Notes: generated by a model from the letters alone, not told the origin. Counted from the first letter of the stretch, positions 36,579 through 45,571 are shown. The stretch: DNA of 64,000 bases from Pedobacter sp. SYSU D00535 (GCF_017355855.1 NZ_JAFEWD010000001.1:124001-188000); one strand, 5' to 3'. Numbers and translations are program-made.

Positions 36579-37118
36579 ATCTCGTCAATTCTCTTCAGGA
36601 GCTTTAGTAAGGAGAAGTGTTTATTGTGTATGTTCCCACGGATCAGGTCACTTTACAAGTTCGGCAATTCGACCACAACCAATGGGGAAATAGGATACTC
36701 CCAAAAGTTATCTAGATGACCTAAGCGGTTACTTCAGAAGTAAGCTACAAGGACTAATCTAATTTTTCAGTGCCGAGCGTAATCTTTATATCATTGTAAC
36801 CAACATCTTTTGAATCTCCAGATGGCCGATTACTTTCTTTATCTCATTTACTTCATCTATTTTTTTACCGGTAGTAGGGATAGTGTTGTTTAATCTGGAT
36901 ATTCCGCTCCATAGTACACCAGTAGTTCCGCGGTAAAGTACATCGGTAAATTAAGACAATTAATTGTTATTGTGGTTTGGCAAAGGTTGAAGATGGGCTA
37001 GGAGCTCTGACATTCGTATAAATTAAGCCTATAGCGCCGAGGAAGACAGAGGGAGCTTGACTCCAGTCAATTATTGATGGGTTTTGGGGCACTAGACAAG
37101 AGTATCATCCAGATGGAA
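36579..37118. other. Gene-free interval after the defence island
   Basis: No convincing gene or RNA is seen. On the minus strand short open stretches in two frames (about 36770-36920) could be a decayed reading frame, but neither has a start or a recognised family. The interval separates the plus-strand defence genes from the minus-strand XRE gene, so transcripts converge here and terminators would be expected. I could not find a clean one. Confidence 0.4.
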
Positions 37119-37538
37119 TTACGAGCTCTTCAGGTTGACAAATTGCTGTAACATCTGGACCTTTTCCTGTTCGCTCTGTAACAACCTCTCATAGAGTTTT
37201 TTATTCTCTTCAATCGCTTCCATTAACTTCTCTAAAGGATTAAAGTTAAAGGTTCCATATGGGCTACAGGCTCCGGCACCACTATTATCGTTGAAATTAT
37301 TGAAGTAGTTAAAAACAGCTTCCTCGCTGAAATTTCTAATACCCTCAGCACTCACCCCCAGCACCTTCGCCACCTTCTCCAGCACCTCTTCCTCGATCGT
37401 CTCGCTCGCTTCCATTCTCGAAACCGTCTGCTGACTTACACCCAGTTCCAGGGCAAGGACTTCCTGTTTCATGCCTCTGAGCTCACGAATGCGACTGATT
37501 TTTCTTCCGATATGTGCAGGTTTTTGATTGCTTTCCAT
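37119..37538 (-). CDS. XRE-family transcriptional regulator
   Basis: The 139-residue protein has an N-terminal lambda-repressor-type HTH at about 13-66 (ISRIRELRGMKQEVLALELG, VSQQTVSRMEAS). The middle is rich in Asn and Phe (VFNYFNNFNDNSGAG) and the C-terminus is a predicted coiled coil (EKLMEAIEENKKLYERLLQ). This architecture is common in Bacteroidota, often with unknown ligands. It lies convergent to the defence genes with 540 bp between, so a role in controlling them is possible but not shown. Confidence 0.88.
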   Translation of the reverse strand: MESNQKPAHIGRKISRIRELRGMKQEVLALELGVSQQTVSRMEASETIEEEVLEKVAKVLGVSAEGIRNFSEEAVFNYFNNFNDNSGAGACSPYGTFNFNPLEKLMEAIEENKKLYERLLQSEQEKVQMLQQFVNLKSS

Positions 37539-37744
37539 CTTTCAAATATAGAAGAAATTTGAACTGGTAAGAAACCCGGAAAAATGAGTAAAGTATCGGC
37601 AGGATGAGTTCGGTACCGCTCGTTTAATTCCTTTGTTTGCAGGACTAGGAATAGGGCAGGGCTCATCTTTAAACTGAATCTGCTGGCTAGGAGCGCAAAT
37701 ACTTTCATAGGAAAGGGTAGATGTAGGGTCCGTCCCGGCTTCCC

Positions 37745-37990
37745 ACAGGCCGGGACTTTTTTGGGAGTTGAGATCTCTCTTAAGGTCGAGATGACAAAAG
37801 ACGGAACTACCATGAATGGCAACACCGCTGCTTTTGTCATTCCGACGAAGAAGGAACCTATGAACCTCACACTGAGAGATCTCTCCTCACGTCGAGATGA
37901 CAAGAAAGGAGGGAACTACTACGATTTGCACTTTTGCTGCCTTTATAATTCCGACGAAGGAAGAATCAGAGAGACGCACCATAGCCATTT
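37745..37990 (+). repeat. Hairpin repeat family C, three partial copies
   Basis: The best copy (37825-37910) reads GTCATTCCGACGAAG, then GAGATCTCTCCTCACGTCGAGATGACA in two segments. TGTCAT..CGAC near the left pairs with GTCG..ATGACA at the right, forming a long imperfect hairpin. Half copies flank it (37755-37800 and 37935-37980). Related copies are at 43955, 54748 and 55907. This resembles intergenic hairpin repeats seen in many Bacteroidota genomes. No gene is seen between 37539 and 38173 apart from these. Confidence 0.65.
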
Positions 37991-38173
37991 TTAGCACCGT
38001 TCCGACTGTTTTGGGACAGGCCCGCCCAGCGGAGGACAGCGTTGAACAGCTGCTTACCCAGCTCGTATGGCAGTAGGTTCAAAATAATTTTTTGCGGTAG
38101 GTTAAGTAAAATCTGTTTTACAATCCCCTCATTTCAATATCTTTACATCACGCTCTCCACTCGGGATACCCGA

Positions 38174-39637
38174 ATGTTACAGTACGATGCTTTAAAAACT
38201 AACCCGAACACAATTATGAAACCAAGGCCCTGCAATTACCTTAAATTCTCGCTCGACCGCAGTCGTCCCCTTGCTGTACAGATTGAAGAAAACATTGTCC
38301 GTTTAATGGCCGACGGTGTGCTGCTTGTTACCGACCGGCTTCCAACTATTAAAGCGCTGGCCGAACTGCTGGCTGTCCACCACCGGACCGTGGAGAAAGC
38401 GTATCGCCAGCTGAAACAAAAGAACTTGCTGGAGTGTCGCGGCAATAAAGGCTGCTTCATCAAAATGCCTGGCTCCGCTAAGCAGATCATTTCCCCTTGC
38501 AAGCCTGGAAAAGTACCCTGTTCGCTGACCGTGAAGAAGATCAGGGATTTTTCTAAACACTCGCTTTCATGGCTAGAGATGGGTATGCATTATCCTCATC
38601 CTGGCATTCTGCCTAACGACCGCTTCCTGAATGTCTACCGCAGTGTGTATGCTTCCCATTATTCCAATAAACACCGGCCTTGCATGCTCAGCGGACTGGA
38701 TGAGGCGCTCTTGAAACTCTTGCACGACCGGAAGATCTTCGTCGGCATGAACCAGTTTTGCCTGGTCCCTCAGCGGGCCCTGGCCCTACAGCTGGTTTGC
38801 TCCGCCCTGGCTTTGAAGGATCATCCGGTATTGCTGGCTTCTCCGGCCGACGAGCAGGTCAGGAACCTGCTGCTCTCTATGGGTGCGAAGCTCTGCTTCA
38901 GTTCCCGGGATTCATCGCAGCTGGACCTGGAGCAGCTGGAGAAGATCTGCCGGAAACAGCGCCTTAGTCTTGTCGTCACCCGTCCCGCCGCCGGTTTTCC
39001 CGTTCCACTCGCACTATCTCTCGAAGAACGAAGGGAGCTCCTGCAACTCTCGGCCAAATACGGCTTTGTGATCCTGGAGATCGACGAAGAGCATGAGCTT
39101 TGGCGAGAGCAGCCCCTGAAGCCCCTGATTACGCAGTCGGCCGGCCAACACATCATTACCATCAGTACCCTGACCAAGCTGTATGCACCCTTAAGCAACT
39201 ACCAGCTGGTGATCGGCTCCCCCGAGTTTATCCATAACCTCTGGATGATCCATAAGCCTTTTTACCAGCACCGCGACCTGGTGATGGAGAAGACGATTGC
39301 GCGACTGATCAACGAAGAGATGCTGCAGACCGATGAGAAAAAACTGGCCTCATTTTTTCGCGAGCGGGAGTCGGATTTATGGCGTTTGAAAGCCAGGTAT
39401 TTGGGAGACCACCTGGATCTGATTTTGCCGGAAGTGGGACTAAGCGCCTGGCTGTCGTCCAGGAAATCAGTAGTAGTGCCGGATTTTGGTCCCTTGCAGA
39501 AGACCGGAATCAGCGACGACCCCTCCGGAGCAGCTGCGCTATATCGCTACGACGGCGTTCGCCTTGGTTTCGGCATGCAGCAGGGGGAGCAGCTGGAAAC
39601 TTTGTTCCGCAATATTTCTGTGATGTATCAGCTATAA
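38174..39637 (+). CDS. MocR-like GntR-family regulator
   Basis: A 487-residue protein from ATG 38174; another ATG at 38216 starts MKPRPCNYLKFSLDRS and is equally possible. The GntR winged helix covers about residues 25-95 (PLAVQIEENIVRLM, RLPTIKALAELLAV, HHRTVEKAYRQLKQ). The rest is an aminotransferase fold with EIDEEHELW and a candidate PLP lysine K335 in STLTKLYAP. MocR proteins sense amino acids or vitamin B6 compounds through PLP. The fold motifs are looser than usual (no clear DDYdsEf or GTFSK), so PLP use is uncertain. A small HTH gene follows after 17 bp. Confidence 0.8.
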   Translation: MLQYDALKTNPNTIMKPRPCNYLKFSLDRSRPLAVQIEENIVRLMADGVLLVTDRLPTIKALAELLAVHHRTVEKAYRQLKQKNLLECRGNKGCFIKMPGSAKQIISPCKPGKVPCSLTVKKIRDFSKHSLSWLEMGMHYPHPGILPNDRFLNVYRSVYASHYSNKHRPCMLSGLDEALLKLLHDRKIFVGMNQFCLVPQRALALQLVCSALALKDHPVLLASPADEQVRNLLLSMGAKLCFSSRDSSQLDLEQLEKICRKQRLSLVVTRPAAGFPVPLALSLEERRELLQLSAKYGFVILEIDEEHELWREQPLKPLITQSAGQHIITISTLTKLYAPLSNYQLVIGSPEFIHNLWMIHKPFYQHRDLVMEKTIARLINEEMLQTDEKKLASFFRERESDLWRLKARYLGDHLDLILPEVGLSAWLSSRKSVVVPDFGPLQKTGISDDPSGAAALYRYDGVRLGFGMQQGEQLETLFRNISVMYQL

Positions 39638-39654
39638 GACCTATCCTTTTCATC

Positions 39655-39957
39655 ATGAAAAACGACCAGTCTCTACAAAACCTCCAAATGCTGGAACAAA
39701 TGCTGAAGCTGCTCACGGAGATTAATGCCAATTTGCTGAAAATTCAAAAAGCCACCAGCCGCAAATCCCTCGACGACCTGATTGAGTATGATGATCTGAA
39801 GAAGAAGCTGAAGGTTTCCGAAAGAAGCTTCCAGCGGGAGAAGACACTCCGGGTAGTGCAGCCGCGCAAGTTTGCAGGAAGAGAGTTTTACTTTATTTCT
39901 GAAATTATCGATTTGATTTCCGGCAGGATTTCTACCAGAAATGGGAAAGCTACTTAG
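39655..39957 (+). CDS. Small HTH protein, excisionase/MerR-like
   Basis: The 100-residue protein has a helical N-terminus (QNLQMLEQMLKLLTEINANL) and a C-terminal segment EYDDLKKKLKVSERSFQRE followed by LRVVQPRKFAGREFYF. This is the layout of the helix-turn-helix-plus-wing domains used by Bacteroidota excisionase-like and mobile-element regulators. The ATG at 39655 follows the MocR-like stop closely, suggesting co-transcription. It is too short to assign a target. Confidence 0.72.
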   Translation: MKNDQSLQNLQMLEQMLKLLTEINANLLKIQKATSRKSLDDLIEYDDLKKKLKVSERSFQREKTLRVVQPRKFAGREFYFISEIIDLISGRISTRNGKAT

Positions 39958-40124
39958 TGAATTCTCACCGTTCCATCACTGATCCCACACTATTCCTATA
40001 CTGTACCTATACTGTACACTAACTGTAGCTTAACCGAAGCTAGAAGTTTTTTTCCTCTCTGTTTTGTCTTAAAGATTTTTGTAAGTACCGTTGCTTTTGT
40101 CCATTGTGAGAGTTTCTTTCTTTA

Positions 40125-40672
40125 TCTTTTTGTCTTGATACAAAAAGAAACAAAAAAATCAAGCCTTCCCGAATGTTCCTTTGCCGCACATGCCAGCCGC
40201 ACAAATTTCCACATCAGCTCGGGGCTGCGTCTGCTTGTCCCCTGAGACGCACGGGCGCTCGCTTCAGACAACCAGCCAAGGCCCCATCCCAAAACACAAG
40301 CCAGCTGATGCGAAAATTTTTCCCGGAACTTACGGGACGGCGGTCCATTAAACGAGGCAATTGCAAGTTTTCAACCAAGTTAACCGATACTACCCTTGAT
40401 AAAATGTACTAGGGTGAAAGGGACAATGGTACTAGTAGTAGCGTTGATCCGGAGGGTCGGACTTCCCTCAGTGCCGGCAAAAGTTCTGGCAGCAGCAGGG
40501 TTTGTGTGATAGGAAAGGGCATTGGCTGGTTGCGAAGCGAGGGATATGAGCTAGAGGGCGAAGCACCCCAGCCCTGAGCGCTGCTGGCAGAACTGTGCGG
40601 TTGACTTGCGCAAAAAGGCACCTTGGGAAGTCCTTGAACTTTTGGTTACTTTTCTTTCAAGAGAAAAGTGAC
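40125..40672 (+). repeat. Complete composite repeat, type II A
   Basis: Left hairpin 40125-40148 (TCTTTTTGT, loop CTTGAT, ACAAAAAGA) and right hairpin 40645-40672 (GTTACTTTTCT, loop TTCAAG, AGAAAAGTGAC, one G-U pair) bound 548 bp. Element B is followed by a linker and a type II A. Its inner arms, AGTTCTGGCAGCAGC (40482-40496) and GCTGCTGGCAGAACT (40580-40594), pair at 14 of 15 positions. This copy is nearly the same length as the reference copy at 17681. From 39958 to 40124 no gene is seen. Confidence 0.85.
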
Positions 40673-40731
40673 AAGAGATATTCCTTAGTATTCCTATCAG
40701 GAGATCGCTTCGCTAAGTTCTGTTCCTTTTA

Positions 40732-41420
40732 TCTTTTTGTCTTGATACAAAAAGAAACAAAAAAATCAAGCCTTCCCGAATGTTCCTTTGCCGCACATGC
40801 CAGCCGCACAAATTTGCGCATCAGCTCGGGGCTGCGTCTGCTTGTCCCTGAGACGCACGGGCGCTCGCTTCAGACAACCAGCCAAGGCCCCATCCCAAAA
40901 CACAAGCCAGCTGATGCGAAAATTTTTTCCGGAACTTACGGGCCGGCGGGTCCATTGATCAACGGAACTGCAAAATTTCAACCAAGCTAACCATACTACC
41001 CTTGATCGCGGGCACTACAATTAACCGTTTAACAGCTTTTTACCTTATTACTTGTATTAGTTGCTCTAATCGCACAACAGTTGATCCGGAGGGCCCGGAC
41101 TTCCCTCAGTGCCGGCAAAAGTTCCTGGATCAGCAGGGATTGAGCAAAGGAAGAGGGCATTGGCTGGTTGGCTGAAGCCTAGGCCCTATGCGTTTAGGGC
41201 CAAGCAGGCGCAGCCCTCGAGCGCTGATCCAGGAACTGTGCAGCTGCCTTGAGCGAAAAGGCACCTTGGGAAGTCCTTGAGTTTTTCAGCATATTATTTG
41301 ATTTTTAATGGCCTGAAAGAGAACGCTTCGCTAAGTTTTGCCCAACTTTTTGTCAAGAAAACCGACCGGAGGGAGCTCATGAGTGCCTATAGAGAACTGA
41401 CAATTCGAATAAAGTTGGAG
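40732..41420 (+). repeat. Composite repeat with type 2 linker and insert-bearing end hairpin
   Basis: Left hairpin 40732-40755, element B with arms 40810-40826 and 40909-40925 pairing at 16 of 17 positions, then the second linker type (40983-41090) also present at 10935. A type I A follows. The right hairpin arms CCAACTTTTT (41342-41351) and AAAGTTGG (41411-41418) are separated by an insert of about 59 bp (contains ACCGACCGGAGGGAGC). It lies directly after the copy at 40125. From 41421 to 41652 no gene is seen. Confidence 0.8.
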
Positions 41421-41652
41421 GAAAAAAACTCGACCACATCTAAGGAGCTTGCTAGCACTGTCACATCTAGAACTGTAAGCAACCAAATTTTACCTCATTT
41501 CTTCGCCAACTCCCGCCACTTCTCGCCAATCCCCGCCAATTCAACCCCATCTATTGCATTCTGTAAACCAGCACTTTATGTTTGTTTCAAGGCAGCGGTA
41601 CCGGTACAAAATGTTGCTGAAATAGAATGTTTAATCTTTAATTTTTATTCAC

Positions 41653-42216
41653 ATGGCAAAGTCCAAAAACAACATTTTAACCCATGGCCTGAGTGGCCTG
41701 GTAGGAGACCTGGTAGTGTTCCGTCAACGGAATGGTGCAACCATCGTAGCGAACAAACCTAAACAGAGCACGGTGCCGCTAAGCCCCGAACAGATCCTGG
41801 CCCGTAAGCGCTTCCGCAGTGCCTCCGCTTATGCAAAAGCAGTAGTAGACGACGCTGCAAAAAGCGCCATTTACCAAACCTCGCTAAAGAGAGGCAGCAG
41901 CATTTACGTAATGGCGGTGACCGACTATCTGACTCCTCCCGAGATCGACGACATCAATCTCTTGGGTTATTCCGGCAATATCGGACAGCAGATCATCCTG
42001 AACGCATTGGATGACTTTACCGTTACTTCCGTTCGCGTAGAGATCAAAAATGCCGACGGAACCGTGCTGGAAGAAGGTGCCGCGGCACAGGTAGGAGGTA
42101 GTCTGCAATGGATCTATACCGCCACCAAAAAGAACAATACCCTGCCTGGATCGACCATTAAGATCACGGCAACGGATGTTCCCGGAAACCAAACCGAGCG
42201 GGTAGTAACCCTCTAA
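41653..42216 (+). CDS. DUF6266-like protein
   Basis: The 187-residue protein begins MAKSKNNILTHGLSGLVGDLVVFRQRNG, resembling the Gly-rich N-terminus of DUF6266 proteins (a short GxxGxxGxxV segment followed by basic residues). The next part, LARKRFRSASAYAKAVVDDA, is helical; the C-terminal 80 residues look like a beta-sandwich. Function is unknown; no signal peptide is visible. It is the first of four genes (to 43854) that end in a membrane protein and a peptidoglycan hydrolase. A strong terminator follows it. Confidence 0.7.
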   Translation: MAKSKNNILTHGLSGLVGDLVVFRQRNGATIVANKPKQSTVPLSPEQILARKRFRSASAYAKAVVDDAAKSAIYQTSLKRGSSIYVMAVTDYLTPPEIDDINLLGYSGNIGQQIILNALDDFTVTSVRVEIKNADGTVLEEGAAAQVGGSLQWIYTATKKNNTLPGSTIKITATDVPGNQTERVVTL

Positions 42217-42225
42217 TTTCATCGT

Positions 42226-42260
42226 GCTTGACTGCGGCCCGTCCGCAGTTAAGCTTTTTG
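42226..42260 (+). terminator. Rho-independent terminator
   Basis: GCTTGACTGCGG pairs with CCGCAGTTAAGC (12 bp with one G-U), loop CCCGT, followed by TTTTTG. It lies 10 bp after the first DUF6266-like gene and before the second, so part of the transcription should stop here. Confidence 0.8.
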
Positions 42261-42281
42261 TTCATCCTTAAACTCTTTATC

Positions 42282-42902
42282 ATGGCAAAGCTTCATCCAA
42301 AACATTTACTATACGGTTGCTCCGGAAAATTGGGCAACTACGTACTGGTAACCACTGAAAGGGGCACGTTCGCCCGCCGCCGCCCGCGCCGGACGCAGCG
42401 GGTGTCAGAAATGCAAGAACGCACCCGCAGGTCTTTCAGCTTCGCGACGGCCTTCCTGGCCCAGGCACTGGAGGTATTCCGCCTTTCCTTTGCTTCCGAC
42501 CCGAGAAGCCGCTATTCGCGGGCAATGAAATTAGTCATGAAGGCAGTGTGCGAGACGGCCACCGCCCTCAGTATTGATTACACCCGGCTGCAACTCAGCG
42601 AAGGAACGTTGAAGAGCCCTGCGCTTTATTCTGTGGCCGCTAACAGCGACGAAGTGCTTTTCAAGTGGTTCTGGCATAAGCGCGACTTCGCCGGCAAGGA
42701 CTGCGAAGCAGTAGCCGTGCTCTATTTTCCCCTGACAAATCAGTGGTTGTACCAGATAGCACCCAAACCACTTCGAAGCCTTGCAGTCCGGATCCCTAAA
42801 CACCTTCGCGAACAAGTTGCCGAAGCCTTCTTGTTCTTCCGTAGCAAAGATCAACAGGATACTTCAGCGACCGCCTATCTCGGCTCTGTCGATATCCATT
42901 AA
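42282..42902 (+). CDS. DUF6266-like protein
   Basis: A 206-residue protein from ATG 42282 (MAKLHPKHLLYGCSGKLGNYVLVTTERG). Its N-terminus parallels the previous gene (basic start, Gly-containing segment, then Arg-rich stretch RRRPRRTQR), so the two are probably distant paralogues. The rest is helical then beta-rich. An upstream in-frame start at 42228 would overlap the terminator hairpin and is not favoured. Function unknown. Confidence 0.7.
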   Translation: MAKLHPKHLLYGCSGKLGNYVLVTTERGTFARRRPRRTQRVSEMQERTRRSFSFATAFLAQALEVFRLSFASDPRSRYSRAMKLVMKAVCETATALSIDYTRLQLSEGTLKSPALYSVAANSDEVLFKWFWHKRDFAGKDCEAVAVLYFPLTNQWLYQIAPKPLRSLAVRIPKHLREQVAEAFLFFRSKDQQDTSATAYLGSVDIH

Positions 42903-42928
42903 CAATTCACCTTCTAATCCTTAAGATT

Positions 42929-43297
42929 ATGACTGCTATTAATTTAAACCAGTATTTGCCGCCTATTTCGCTGCACCGCCAGTGGATAGGTCTGGTGTTC
43001 ACTATCCTGCTCTTTCTGCTTTTTCCAAAGCTGATCCGGTATATAGACATCAGTGCCGCACCGATCGACGCCGGCATTATCAGTGCCCTCATCCTGAGTA
43101 TAGTCGCCATCCTTTCTTTCAAGGCAGTGACCTGGTGGCTCATCAAATCCGTCTGGCCGCTGCTGGCGACGTACTCCCGAAACCAATTCGAAAACGACTT
43201 TCAATCCCTAAGCTCATGGCAAAAAATCCTCATTTTCCTGGCCTTTTACCTCTCGCTGCTGTTTTCCTTTGTCTTTACCTTGGCCGCGATTGTATGA
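42929..43297 (+). CDS. Small membrane protein, holin-like
   Basis: The 122-residue protein has three hydrophobic segments (about 18-36, 48-70, 98-121) and a short charged tail. It overlaps the downstream peptidoglycan hydrolase gene by 4 bp (ATGA), so the two are coupled. A small multi-span membrane protein directly before a hydrolase resembles a holin-endolysin arrangement, though sequence alone does not prove it. Confidence 0.7.
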   Translation: MTAINLNQYLPPISLHRQWIGLVFTILLFLLFPKLIRYIDISAAPIDAGIISALILSIVAILSFKAVTWWLIKSVWPLLATYSRNQFENDFQSLSSWQKILIFLAFYLSLLFSFVFTLAAIV

Positions 43298-43854
43298 CCC
43301 GCAACGATCAGGAGACTAACGTGTTAAACACCACCGATTCAACACCTGCTGAACCTGCTGCTATTCCTTCACGGACTGGCAGCAGTCCTTCAGGGGACAA
43401 ACAGCGTCTATTGATCAGACAGATCTATACCGCCGAGATCGGAACCCGCGAAGAGACCGGTCGCAACGATGGTAAAAGGGTAGAGGCTTACCTGGCGTAT
43501 ACCGGCTTGCCCAAAGGCAATCCCTGGTGCGCCGCCTTTATCAGCTGGACCTACGGAAAGGCAGGCCTTCCCGAACCACGCACCGCCTGGTCGCCCGCTC
43601 TTTTTCCCGCCGACAAGGTGATCTGGAGAAACGGAAAGCAAGTTCGGTCCCTTCCGCAATCCGGCGACATCTTCGGCATCTGGTTCCCCAACAAAAAGCG
43701 CATCGCCCACGCCGGCTTCGTCGACCACTGGACGGACAAATGGCTCATTACCGTAGAAGGCAATACCAACCCCGAAGGCAGCAGGGAAGGAGACGGGGTA
43801 TACAAGAGACGAAGGTGGGTGAAAGGGATTTATGCGGTGGCGAGTTGGTTATAA
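43294..43854 (+). CDS. CHAP-type peptidoglycan amidase
   Basis: A 186-residue protein from the overlapping ATG. The segment NPWCAAFISWTYGKAG (C79), IAHAGFV (H139) and EGNTN (E155) gives the Cys-His-acid arrangement of NlpC/P60-like CHAP amidases, as in the TIGR02594 group. These cut peptidoglycan stem peptides or amide bonds. The N-terminal 30 residues are low-complexity (Thr, Pro, Ser) with no clear signal peptide, so export may depend on the preceding membrane protein or on a tailocin/phage-like system. Confidence 0.85.
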   Translation: MTRNDQETNVLNTTDSTPAEPAAIPSRTGSSPSGDKQRLLIRQIYTAEIGTREETGRNDGKRVEAYLAYTGLPKGNPWCAAFISWTYGKAGLPEPRTAWSPALFPADKVIWRNGKQVRSLPQSGDIFGIWFPNKKRIAHAGFVDHWTDKWLITVEGNTNPEGSREGDGVYKRRRWVKGIYAVASWL

Positions 43855-43954
43855 GTCACGGTGCTCAAAGGCAGCTATTCCTGGGCTGGGTCCCCTGCGG
43901 GAGACCCTGCCGGGACGGCTACTATCCCTGATTTTGTAATACAAGTGCTTGCAC

Positions 43955-44035
43955 TATCGCTGCTTTTGTCATTCCAAGGAAGGCGGAATCTATTTCTTGA
44001 AGTAGATAGACTTTTTCATAGGCTGAGATGACAGC
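43955..44035 (+). repeat. Hairpin repeat family C copy
   Basis: GCTGCTTTTGTCATTCC with GGCGGAATCT at the left and GCTGAGATGACAG at the right give the same imperfect hairpin as 37825-37910. No gene is seen between 43855 and 44140. Confidence 0.55.
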
Positions 44036-44140
44036 CGCCGGCGCACGAAGACGTGTTAGGGCGACAATAAATATCCACAACCCCTACTTAGCACGCCCCA
44101 AGGAGGTCACGTCTCCATATAGCTCCTAACCCCCTATCAA

Positions 44141-45550
44141 TCACTGTAATGATCTTTTTATTAGTTCACTCACGACGTTTACTCCCAACTTTGTCGCTAC
44201 GTCGAATGTCCACGCTCCTACTTTTCCTAAACTATTAGTTAATGAATTGGAGTCGGCTTTGACAGCTGCATTCTTTGCATCTTCAATATTTACTAAAGCT
44301 ACTTTCTTTTCAAAAGACTCCGGTTCTGATTCGATATGTTGCGAAAGGGTTTCTAACTCCTGGTATATCGTTCTGAAATCCTGCCCATTTCCTGTAGAGG
44401 TATTTATGGAAGCATTTACTGGGCCGGTAATGTTACTATTTTTGATACTTATTTTATGTCCCATTTCGATTCTCTCTATGTAAGTGGCATAATTGGTAAT
44501 ATGGTTTATTACTTTTGTTTCAACTTGAGGCCGAAAGTTCAATTCTTTTATTCGCGTTCGAAGGTTCTGTATTTCCCCCGGATTAAATTGCTCATAGGCT
44601 TGTTTAATAAATTTCTCTAATCTCTGCGACTTGTTAAAACTGTTGATTTTTTTTAGGTCGCTGCCTAAATCTTTAATCTTTTGGTTTAAGAAATGCTGGA
44701 CTAAATCCGATTCTTTTGTTTGTACACCAAGGGAAATTAAGTTTATCAGAATAGATTGAATTACATTGTTGATGCACTCCTTTTCCGAGTGTATTCGCAA
44801 TATTCCTGTCCTAAGTAAATTAACACTTAAGTTTCGTTTTTCATTCGTCTGTAATACCCAGAATTTATAGGGATTGTTACTATAGTTTTCCCACCATCCA
44901 ACAAGGGTGGAATTACTCAGGTTCTCTAGCGGAAGAATTACACGGTTTTTGGTTTTTGGTATGAAAGCTTCATTTTTGTGAAAGGTAGTAAATACCTGGG
45001 GCGTGCATTTTAGTAGCAAACTCTCAGCCTCAACCACGTCAAAAAAGTTCTTACTTGTAGTGGAAATCAGATGAAGTTCTTTAAGCCCCCTAAAGGAATT
45101 TTTGAAAGTATAAGCAGAGTAGCCGAAATTTTTATTTCTAATTAATATTTTTGTCTCTAAAAGACTGTTAGTTAGCTTCTTCAGTTCTATGTGGCTTAAT
45201 GTTGGCGGGTCTCCTTCAGATTTAAATGTGAATTCAAATTTTGATAAAACTCCTCCGTCTGAGTAGTAGTGGTTGTGAACGTTTTTAAAAATAAGTCCTT
45301 CAACATCGTTTATGCTGATAATTTTCGGAACTTTTACCCCCTTGTTAATTCTACAGACGAAATTTTCAGCAATACATGTCCTTCCAAAGTAGGTTATAGG
45401 GCTATGTAGTGAACCGGGTATTATTCTCCCATTACCCCTAACAAATTCCTTGAATGGAACTGGGGATGGCCACTTCGGCAACTTCAATAAAGATTCCGAA
45501 TTAGAAAACTTTCTAATATCAGTAACTGTGTATTGCAAAGTTATTATCAT
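44141..45550 (-). CDS. Hypothetical 469-aa protein, possible conflict-system effector
   Basis: Not recognised. From ATG 45550 (MIITLQYTVTDIRKF) it is a soluble protein with an alpha/beta N-terminal half and a helical middle. The C-terminus has ISIKNSNITGPVNASINT, then a helical segment ending in GAWTFDVATKLGVNVVSELIKRS, which resembles short amphipathic or membrane-active tails of some bacterial defence effectors; this is impression only. A TTG 21 bp upstream is possible but weaker. A small GC hairpin (45559-45569) followed by T residues lies just before the ATG on the minus strand and might attenuate transcription. Confidence 0.65.
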   Translation of the reverse strand: MIITLQYTVTDIRKFSNSESLLKLPKWPSPVPFKEFVRGNGRIIPGSLHSPITYFGRTCIAENFVCRINKGVKVPKIISINDVEGLIFKNVHNHYYSDGGVLSKFEFTFKSEGDPPTLSHIELKKLTNSLLETKILIRNKNFGYSAYTFKNSFRGLKELHLISTTSKNFFDVVEAESLLLKCTPQVFTTFHKNEAFIPKTKNRVILPLENLSNSTLVGWWENYSNNPYKFWVLQTNEKRNLSVNLLRTGILRIHSEKECINNVIQSILINLISLGVQTKESDLVQHFLNQKIKDLGSDLKKINSFNKSQRLEKFIKQAYEQFNPGEIQNLRTRIKELNFRPQVETKVINHITNYATYIERIEMGHKISIKNSNITGPVNASINTSTGNGQDFRTIYQELETLSQHIESEPESFEKKVALVNIEDAKNAAVKADSNSLTNSLGKVGAWTFDVATKLGVNVVSELIKRSLQ

Positions 45551-45571
45551 AATAAAAAGCCCAAAGGGCAA

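Noticed and set aside
36770-36950. Short minus-strand coding-like stretches
   Set aside because: Two frames each give 25-45 residues with no start or recognisable family; too weak for a pseudogene call.
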